From positions 31,602,501-31,666,500 of the forward strand of contig NC_080577.1 in assembly GCF_029962835.1 (NCBI RefSeq): a DNA stretch of 64,000 nt, given 5' to 3'. Every line of letters begins with the position of its first letter. Positions within the stretch are counted from its first letter, which is position 1. Below the pieces are notes generated by a model. That model was not told where the DNA came from, did no database searches, and worked only from the letters and a program-made list of their open reading frames with translations. Made by a program: the position numbers and the translations under genes. Of this stretch, positions 56,280 through 64,000 are shown piece after piece. Source of the DNA: Magnolia sinica. Taxonomy: Eukaryota > Streptophyta > Magnoliopsida > Magnoliales > Magnoliaceae.

Positions 56280-57130
56280 ATGACATTTTGTGATATGTAA
56301 TGACAACGTGTTAACTCATCGCTAATATTTTATGACAAGTTATTAGGTTGTGAAAAATAATTAACTCACTGGTGATGAATTGTTGTTTTCGTCACTAAAT
56401 AAAATTTGTGACATCATATTTGCGAGTAATTGGTGACAATCAACACTCGTCGCCACAAAGGCTTTTGCAACGACTTTATAATTTCTTTAATAATAAGTGA
56501 ACTCGTCGCAAAACATCTTTATTGGCGACGAATTTTATGTTTAGCGATGTTTTACGATATGTAATGGCAACGTGTAAACTTGTCGCAAATAAGCTATATT
56601 TAGTAACAATTTATTAAGTCGTCGTAAATAATTAATATTTGTAACAAAATTGGCGACAAGAAACACTCATCTCAAAAAATCTTTTGCGACAAGTGTGAGG
56701 TTGTTAGCAACGATGAAGATTTATAGCAAAACTTCTTTATTCGCAATGAGTTTCATATTTAGTGACGTTTTACGATATACAATGGTGACGTGTAAACTCT
56801 TCGCAAATAAGTTATATTTAGCGACAATTTATTAAGTTGTCACAAATAATTATTATTTGCGATAAAATTAGCGACAAGTAACACTCGCTGCAAAAAAGTT
56901 TTTTTGACAACTTTGGGTTTGTTAGCGATGACAAGGACTCGTCACAAAATGTCTTTATTCGCGACAAGTCTCATATTGAACGACGTTTTACGATATGCAA
57001 TGGCGACGTGTCATCTCATCACTAATTAGCTATAGTTTGCGACAATTTATTAGGTCGTCACAAATAATTGAGTCATTGGCGACGGGTTGTCGTTTTCGTT
57101 GCTAAATAGAATTTGTAACACTTATTTGCA
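56280..57130. repeat. CACTA-type subterminal-like repeats
   Basis: Four to five diverged ~190-base units contain GCGACGTGTAAACTCGTCGC, AACAATTTATTAAGTCGTC and TGGCGACAAG..CACTCG text. They follow the ORF1 fragment, the normal order at a CACTA end. A poly-A run ends the region at about 57146-57162; no CACTA terminus was seen there. Confidence 0.65.
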
Positions 57131-57162
57131 ATAAAATTGGTGACAAAAAAAAAAAAAAAACT

Positions 57163-58319
57163 CTAACATTGAACATTTAAACCCTACCATTATCAAAGGT
57201 CATGGTGATCGTCCATGTTCAAATTTAAGGCTAAGGTCCCAATACCGTGTTTTGTAAACTTGTCGTAAGTGGAAATATATCTGACCAAGAGGTTTACTTC
57301 AACACATCCCAACTTACCACAATATTGTAATACGTACGAGCTTTAGCTTTTGAATCTAGGTCATCTTCCAATGGTCCAACCATTTATATGATTAGGTTCA
57401 CTTTATATGATGCATAGAAAACAAAATAAAGCTATCGATTGGATTGTTTCAACTATTTGATAATTTGACTCTTTTGCTTTGAACATTGAAGGCCATGGAT
57501 TAGGGGATCCAAATATTCCATCGAAGAGAGTTTTCTTTTCTTTCGGGTAACTTGTGTCCAATGAAAGCAATATCACATCAAGGGGTTGGGTAATTGAAAA
57601 AAAAAAACAATTTTAGCTATCAAACTCCTTATATATGTTATTGAAATGTGAAATGCGTGCAAATATATTCGCCCAAACCTCCATATAGAATGGTAAATGG
57701 ACCTCTCTACTTCTATGAAAATTTTGATACTCTTTGACTGTGATGGATGACAAGTAGGCACTTTGAAATTACTTAGAAAAATCATATATGAAATACAAGT
57801 GCATGAAATTAAACCGTTAAAAAATATGGGTCTGGTTTACATGTACCATGAACAAAAATTTAAGCTTATTTGATTATTGTTGAGGCAATGATTATGTATA
57901 TGTGTAAATGCATATAAGATTTCAAAACCACTTCCTCTTCTCTTGTTTACATGCGACATGTGAAGCCTAGTTACTCAAGGTTTTGGCTATGTTTCAAACA
58001 AAAAACAAATGCATTCGATTTAGGAGATTATCTTATTCAAATGTAATAGAGAAAGAGTTCATCAAGAACAATCACCGTATTATTAATATTGAGTTCATTT
58101 ACATCCTCGGGTATCCCTTGATTCCAAGATAGATTATTTAGAATACAGAAATTGGCAAAGTTCAAATGTCCAAGCCGGATGTCAAATTCGGCAGCACTTC
58201 GACTCATGATTTGATTATCTCTTTAAGAGGAATATGATATAGATCCTATCAACTGATTTCTCTTTTTGAACCTTGGACAGAAGAGGAACTGGAGCCTGAT
58301 CATTCTGGCAGCATTTCGG
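57163..58319. other. Unassigned DNA
   Basis: No recognised domain. On the minus strand there are short stop-free stretches, for example TSYPKEKKTLFDGIFGSPNP near 57540 and FDIRLGHLNF near 58180. The latter recalls the copia pre-integrase motif, but the match is too short to call. It probably contains decayed mobile DNA. Confidence 0.4.
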
Positions 58320-58350
58320 CCTTTCTCATTATAAACTGTATAATAGTTTG

Positions 58351-59091
58351 GTTGCGCGGACCCGCGCAACTAACATGGTTTGCACGGGTCAGCACAACCC
58401 GTGGACTTCTCTTCAGTCCTACCTTCGGTCTTCCCCGCTGATTCTGCACTTCTTCCAAAATCTTTGATCCTCCAAATGAAGGGGGAAGGGAGGTATTTAT
58501 AGGCCTCCACACGTGTGAGACCTCGATCTTGGTGCCAAGGGACCAACCTTTCATTGCTTCGAATCATTTATGGACAACAAGTCCAGAAACCAGCTGCGCG
58601 ACCCTGGGCAACTAAGTTATTGGTTGCACGAACCCATGCAACCGATATGGTTTGCGTGGATCTGTGCAAACCACCCTAAAGACACTTGTTCTTCTTCTAC
58701 TACTACTTTCTTCTACTTTTTACTTTTCAATCTTCTTTTCTTCAATTCTTTCTTCTCATTTTTATGCCTCAACAGATGCCCCCTTAATCCTTTCTTTGTT
58801 TCTCCAAAAATCAAAGAATCAGGATCAATTTTTACTCTGAAGAAAGGGCTTGCGCAGACCCGAACAACTGACGGTCGTGTACCGTACTCAGCCTCATACA
58901 CTATAAATACCCCAGACTTCATTCATTCTACACTTGCTTTCAGACTGCGTCGAACCTTTGCATCTCTGTGAAATCCCCGCGTAACTGACTTCAGTTGCGC
59001 GAACCCGCGCAACAGACTCTCCGTTCGTACAAGGTTTTTAGCCATTGCCCTGCCCTGTGCAACTGATTTTGTTTGCGCGAGTCCGCACAAT
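58351..59091. repeat. Eight dispersed copies of an imperfect 20-base palindrome (TTGCGCG...CGCGCAA)
   Basis: The best copies are GTTGCGCGGACCCGCGCAAC at 58351-58370 and GTTGCGCGAACCCGCGCAAC at 58994-59013, each with 8-base arms and a 4-base core. Decayed copies lie near 58378, 58593, 58625, 58650, 58848 and 59070. They sit on both sides of the TATA box at 58902 and in the leader of the frame at 59160. They could be protein-binding sites, RNA hairpins or simple repeat spread; sequence cannot tell. Confidence 0.7.
58902..58909 (+). promoter_or_regulatory. TATA box upstream of the 187-codon frame
   Basis: CTATAAATACCCC is a canonical plant TATA context. A start about 30 bases later would give a leader of about 220 bases before the ATG at 59160. 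Confidence 0.6.
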
Positions 59092-59159
59092 CGGGACTTA
59101 GAAAAATTTTCAACTTTCTCTCCTTTAAGTACATTTAAGTCCTTAGCCCTTTTTTCGTC

Positions 59160-59723
59160 ATGGCCCATATTAAACGAACTTTCTGTGTCATTGACCCACC
59201 GAATGAGCAACCTTCTGATCAAGATTTGCCAGACCCATCTTCTTTCCGTCCTTCCCCTTCCTCAGATCAACCACAACCAAAGCGCACAAAAACTATCACC
59301 CACCATCCTTCTTATTTTAAGGAACCCGTGCTCCCAACCTTCAATTTTACTGACCGCATGTCCTTATTACCCTCTCCCATTCATCGAGCAATCTCAATGG
59401 GAGATATAGAACGACCTCCCAAGCATGGTCGTGAATATGATTGGGATGAGTGGCTAAAATCAACCGCTCATATTCGTACTGATAGCCAGAGACCCCCCGT
59501 TCGAGAAGATACACCTCCTGCTTCTCGTTCAAAGAAAACTCGCCGTAACAAAGTCAAGGAGTTTGAGGAGAAGATCAAAGAGCATAACAAGAAGAAGCTC
59601 CAAAACTCATGGGAATTAGTCAGAGTGATTGAAGGCATTATAAAATTTGATAATCCACACTCAGAGGGTATGACTGTGATTCCCCTTAGTCTTCATCGCC
59701 ATCAGTCCATGCTTGATTGCTAG
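59160..59723 (+). CDS. Uncharacterised 187-residue protein, possibly a retrotransposon ORF
   Basis: An uninterrupted frame begins at ATG in a favourable context (TCATGGC) and ends TAG at 59721-59723. The protein is hydrophilic with no signal peptide or membrane segment. Residues 10-50 are rich in Pro, Ser and Asp and contain a KRTK basic patch. Residues 80-100 have RPPKHGREYDWDEWLKSTAH. Residues 120-152 are strongly charged and Lys-rich (SKKTRRNKVKEFEEKIKEHN), likely a helix or short coiled coil. I do not recognise the family. A TATA box and palindromic repeats precede it, and a gypsy LTR begins 11 bases after the stop, so a longer original protein cut by that LTR is possible. It could be the first ORF of a retrotransposon whose LTR holds the palindromes; a host gene end is less likely. 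Confidence 0.45.
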   Translation: MAHIKRTFCVIDPPNEQPSDQDLPDPSSFRPSPSSDQPQPKRTKTITHHPSYFKEPVLPTFNFTDRMSLLPSPIHRAISMGDIERPPKHGREYDWDEWLKSTAHIRTDSQRPPVREDTPPASRSKKTRRNKVKEFEEKIKEHNKKKLQNSWELVRVIEGIIKFDNPHSEGMTVIPLSLHRHQSMLDC

Positions 59724-60252
59724 CCAAGAGATCATGTCACACCCCAAACCTAGAGATCGGATTCACAGGAATCTCGATCGCCGAATCCGAAGCTGGCAGC
59801 CTCCGTAGTACCTCATTCTCAGGTCCTACTGTCCATATATCAGATTCCGATCCTAGGATCCTACAAGGAGGATTTTTATTTTCGTTTGTACATTTAACTC
59901 GTAATAAGCATAACCACAAGATTACCTAATTCACAAAGGCAACATCATCATCACATATCCACTAATATAATCATTTGAGTACAATGCTGAAAGGAAAATA
60001 CATAAATAAAAAATCAAGCTCCAGAAGACCACTGCACGCTCCAAGCTCAACACTGCTACAACCTAACATCACCTGCACGCATTTATCGTGCATAAGCTTA
60101 TAAAAAGCTTAGAGGGTGGTGTAAGTGTGTGCACAAGGTAAGTGCCAAGTATTCAACGCAATGACATAATCGTACAATGTCGAAATAGGCGCAAGGTCAT
60201 GAATCATACGTTATCAGAGTAAGCGAAAATACTGACAAGTCCATAAGTCAAA

Positions 60253-60384
60253 CAATATCAGAATATGCAATACAGATCAACTATACAAATGAGGAACAAT
60301 ATTAAAATACGCAATACAGATCAACTATACAAATGAGGAACAATATCAGAATACGCGATACGGATCAACTATACAAATGAGGAG
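60253..60384. repeat. 44-bp tandem repeat, three copies, in LTR F
   Basis: Copies start at 60253, 60297 and 60341 (CAATATCAGAATACGC...), with few differences. The other LTR copy has no such tandem run. Confidence 0.9.
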
Positions 60385-60486
60385 TCATAAAGAGTCAAAT
60401 ATCATATTTAAACTATATAAATGCAGAAACACGAGTAACCCAAAATGCCATATACCGCGAATGTAATACAATATGCAGTGTGAATG

Positions 60487-60970
60487 GAATGACCATGCTG
60501 GAGTGTGAAGTCAGGATGATAGTATGTAATATCGCAGGCTATGGGGTCCATCACAAGGGACTTCTATCCAAACTAGTCTCATACCTAAATTTGAATAGTC
60601 AGACTCAATGTGGTAAACTCCTGATCTCAGGTTAGTCGCGCGCCCCAACCAAAATCCTAGCCATTACGAAGGTACATGTAACAAATAGTTACGCACCACT
60701 AGCCCAAGTGGATAGTGAATGAATGAGTGAATGACCATGCTGGAGTATGAAGTCAGGATGATAGTACATAATATCGCAGGCTATGGGGTCCATCACAAGG
60801 GACTTCTATCCAAACTAGTCCCATACCTAAATTTGAATAGTCAGACTCAATGTGGTAAACTCCTGATCTCAGGTTAGTCGCACGCCCCAACCGAAATCCT
60901 AACCATTACGAAGGTACAGGTAACAAATAGTTACGCACCACCAGCCTAAGTGGATAGTGAATGAATGAAT
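60487..60970. repeat. 242-bp tandem duplication in LTR F
   Basis: Copies start at 60487 and 60729 (GAATGACCATGCTGGAGTRTG) and are about 95 percent alike by eye. The homologous place in the E LTR (about 7700-7940) has a single copy, so it arose in this copy or its close lineage. Confidence 0.9.
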
Positions 60971-61669
60971 GAATGAGTATACAACTCCTACTCAATAAAT
61001 CTACATATAAGTACTGTTCATCTCTAGGATCATCACCGGGGTTTAGTACACTCCAAATGGCACTGCCCCTCTCCCAGCAGCACAGTCTAAGTGAGCGTAA
61101 GAAACCTCACTATCTGCCTGGCCAATAGTCTGCCAATACCTATCTGACACATCGATAGCGGACCCATTTACGAGTTGGTCAAACTCAGGCTAGCTATACC
61201 CCCTACCCTCGGGTGGGTAAGGCCACACCCCCTCCCAACCGACCATGACACAGTGGGAGAAGCGGCCTCCTGGTATTCGGCACTCCGGCGCTCATGTATC
61301 CACTCGGTCTCAACATTAGGGCGTCCTCTGGTACCAAGACGGTTTAGAGATTTTCACCCAGGGCCATATATGGTAACCCGATGCTAGAATAAATTTCTAG
61401 TGTCCTGTTTGGCCATCCACGATATGCCTGTGGAGGCTACAACTCCGATGTCACTAGGGCGTATAGTAATCATAATGCAAGATGCATGAGTCATACAATC
61501 CAGTCATGCATCAATCCTACGCATACCGTGCGCTCGTGTGAGATAACCTCTGCCTATCAGGGAGTCTCATAACAACATGCTCAATAACATATGCAATGAT
61601 CAACCACATCTCATAACAAACATGCAGATGATGCGTATGGGCATATATCATGATGTTATGCTGTCACAT

Positions 61670-62270
61670 GCTCATAATCGGTATCATTAATCGGCATCGA
61701 CAATTGACCTCGACAATGTGGACATTTAACCAACATTGCCCCCCAAGGAATGACCCATATAGAGTCTAACATATAGTGGACACATGGCCTCACACAAGGG
61801 CCAAATATATAACATAATGGGCCTTACTCAAGGACCACATATACACAATAGGTGGGCCCTGCTCATGGGCCTAATATATATCACAATGGGCCTTACCTAT
61901 GGGCCTCAAATACATGACATTGGGCCTTACACATGATTCCTAAATACATCAAATGGGCCATGCATCATGGACCTAATACATATCACAATAAGCCTTGCCC
62001 ATAGGCCACGAATACATCACAATGGCCTTAACTACAGGTCGCATATACATCATATAGGTCTCGACAATCGGCCTTGGCAATTTAAATCGACACCCGGAAT
62101 CGGCCTCGATACTCGGCCTCAACAACCGAAATCAGCCTATACAATTGGCCTCGACAAATCAGAATCAGCCTCTACAATCGGCGTTAACAAATCAAAATCA
62201 GCCTATACAATCAGCCTCGATAAATCAGAATCGGCCTATATAATTGGCCTCTACAAATCGATTGAACAAG
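61670..62270. repeat. CGATAATCGGCCT-type short-unit array in LTR F
   Basis: Interrupted at 61720-62050 by TGGGCC-type units, so the two arrays are interleaved here but separate in the E copy (8640-9145, then 9150-9800). Confidence 0.8.
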
Positions 62271-62279
62271 GCCTAAGGG

Positions 62280-62950
62280 AAGGTCACAATGTGAACATCT
62301 AACCATCGTTGCCCATCAATGTGGACATCTAACCAAAATTGCTCCCAACGAATGGACCACATAGTGCCAAACATATAGTGGGCCTATGGCCTCACGCAAT
62401 GGTTTCATAAATCAAGTGGGTCGCATCACATGGGCCTAATGCACATCGCCATGGGCCGCATCATATAGGCCGGAAACACATCTCAATGGGCCTCATCATA
62501 TGAGCAGGAATATATCACAATGGGCCTCACTAAATGGGTCGAAAATATATCTCAATGGGCCACGACGTATGAGCCGAGTATACATCTCAATGGGCCACGA
62601 CCCATGGGCCCCAGTACATCATAATGGACCCATGGGCCTCAAATACAACAAGTGGGTCACATCAATGGGCCTTACATACACCTCAGGTGGGCCCTGCTCT
62701 TAGGCCTTAAATACATAACATGTGGGCCCTACACATGGGTCTTATACGCATCAAATGGGCCACGTATCTGAGCCTTAAACACATCAAATGGGCCACACAT
62801 CATGAGCCCAATACATATCACAATGGGCCTTACATCAATGGGCCGCACTAATGGGCCTCGTACACATCAAGTGGGTTGCACCAATTGGCCACACAAATGC
62901 ATAATAGGTACGCCCTGCACATGCAGTAGATGAGCCCCACTTGATGGTTA
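62280..62950. repeat. ATGGGCC..ATACATCA-type array in LTR F
   Basis: Same family as 9150-9800. Frames across it (62500-62703, 63113-63401) are repeat translations, not genes. Confidence 0.85.
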
Positions 62951-63990
62951 GTGTGGATATAAAATGCATACATCTAGTGGGTCACACGTCCCACGGACGG
63001 TGCGGATAAAACATATATCGAGGCTGGCCCTATATGACCTAGACGGTTAGGATGGAATATATGAGGTGGGCTCTGCTCACGGCTCCAAATACATTTCAAT
63101 GAGCCTTATCACATGGGCTCTGAATACATCTCAATGAGCCTCAACCCATGGGCTCTGAATACATCTCAATGGGCCTCAACCCATGGGCTCCAAACACGTC
63201 TCAATGGGCCTCAACCCATGGGCCCTAATATATATCATAATGGGGTGCCTGCCCTGGACGATGTGGATAAAAAAAATACATCATGTGCATCCCATCCAAA
63301 TAGTTGAACAATATGGATATAAAACATATATATCATGTGGGACGCATTTGTACAACAGATGCATCAAGGTGGGCCTTACACAGATGGACTACGTGGAATG
63401 AAATACATATGTCACACAGGTTCCACATCCCATGGCCAGAGAATGGGCGGTGTGGATAAATAAATGCATCATGCTGGCCCACACTGCATATGAACGGTAT
63501 GCTTATACAACACATATAATAACATATAATGAGGGCCCCACCGTCCAATAGCTGCTGGATGGTATGAATATAGAATGCATGCATCAAGGTGGGTCCACCT
63601 CCACACGTGCAACCCAGGTGAAGTGAGCCCCACGACCTGGACAAAATGGACGGGTAGATTGGATGGCAAATACAACACGGCTGGCCCCCAGCGGTAGGAT
63701 AGAGCACATATATCAGTGTGGGATCCGTGGGCTCCATGGAACTTGCTGACGCCAATCAGCTATATAGCTGGTGCGTGGTGGAACAGCCAATCCACTTCCA
63801 ACCTGGGTGGGTCCCACGTGGGGCCCACCATCATAAGCAATAAAATATATATTATTATAATATTTATTATTATTATCATTATCATCATCATCAGCGTCCA
63901 GCGCCAGCATCGACCATGCACGGACAGTGTGGATAAGGAACACATACATCAAGGTGGGTCTCATCCACCACATGTTCCACCCGTGTGGGG
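62950..63990. repeat. Foldback-arm-like array in LTR F
   Basis: Units with GACGGTGCGGATAAAACA, ATACATC and GGTGGGCCC, equivalent to 9800-10800. An (ATT/ATC)n microsatellite lies at 63840-63895. Confidence 0.75.
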
Positions 63991-64000
63991 TGGCCCCTGG

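Larger units (their letters stand above)
59735..64000 (-). mobile_element. Second copy of the satellite-rich gypsy LTR 'F' (runs off the window)
   Basis: Begins TGTCACACCCCAAAC and is colinear with 6962-11591: the CATAAGCTTATAAAAAGCTT stretch near 60090 matches 7310, ACGCATACCGTGCGCTCGTG near 61518 matches 8500, and the same three repeat arrays follow. About 800 bases of the family length should lie beyond the window. No primer site or polypurine tract is next to the visible end, so solo versus full element is open. Confidence 0.8.

Noticed and set aside
57573-58250. Host gene or copia gag on the minus strand
   Set aside because: Only short stop-free stretches; the LGHLNF-like match is too brief to assign.

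Overview
This window looks like intergenic DNA of a large, repeat-rich flowering-plant nuclear genome. I find no intact host housekeeping gene, rRNA, tRNA or CRISPR array. The plant assignment rests on Ty3/gypsy and Ty1/copia retrotransposons with tRNA-iMet and tRNA-Asp primer sites, hAT and CACTA (En/Spm) DNA transposon remains, and a fragment of a plant UDP-glycosyltransferase. The many copies of a GTGGGCCCAC-ended foldback repeat remind me of woody basal angiosperms (magnoliids), but that is recollection only and low confidence.

Layout. 1-565 is the tail of a gypsy LTR lying in a decayed copia element (566-1977). 1978-5644 holds decayed foldback repeats and an unclassified LTR-like stretch. 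5645-12636 is a three-layer nest: a hAT-like element split by a gypsy LTR (5836-12314, duplication CCAAA), itself split by another gypsy element (about 6230-11591). A copia solo LTR follows (12642-13232, duplication TCTAT). 13970-41518 is one 27.5-kb minus-strand gypsy element of the Tekay/Del type ('A', duplication TAACC). One of its LTRs contains a hAT element (15159-16623) and the other a 4.6-kb solo LTR ('D'). Its gag is split by a solo LTR ('B', duplication GTGGC), which is in turn split by an inverted, related Athila-like element ('C') that has lost most of pol.

41524-51059 is CACTA-like repeat DNA carrying a hAT element that has captured the 3' end of a UGT gene. Part of this, with a (GGAT)n satellite, is tandemly duplicated in two 3.37-kb units. 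51060-55652 is an array of palindromic foldback elements. 55658-57150 has CACTA ORF1 and repeat remnants. 58320-59723 is the most gene-like place in the window: eight imperfect TTGCGCG palindromes, a TATA box and an uninterrupted 187-codon frame of unknown function. From 59735 to the window end lies a second copy of the satellite-rich gypsy LTR seen at 6962-11591.

How the parts relate. Nothing here forms a working pathway. The coherent story is successive insertion, solo-LTR formation, internal deletion, gene-fragment capture and local duplication. Element A keeps a recognisable order on the minus strand (LTR, iMet primer site, extra Transposase_32-like ORF, gag, protease, RT, RNase H, integrase, chromodomain-type tail, polypurine tract, LTR) but is full of stops. 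Identities quoted are by eye; none was computed.
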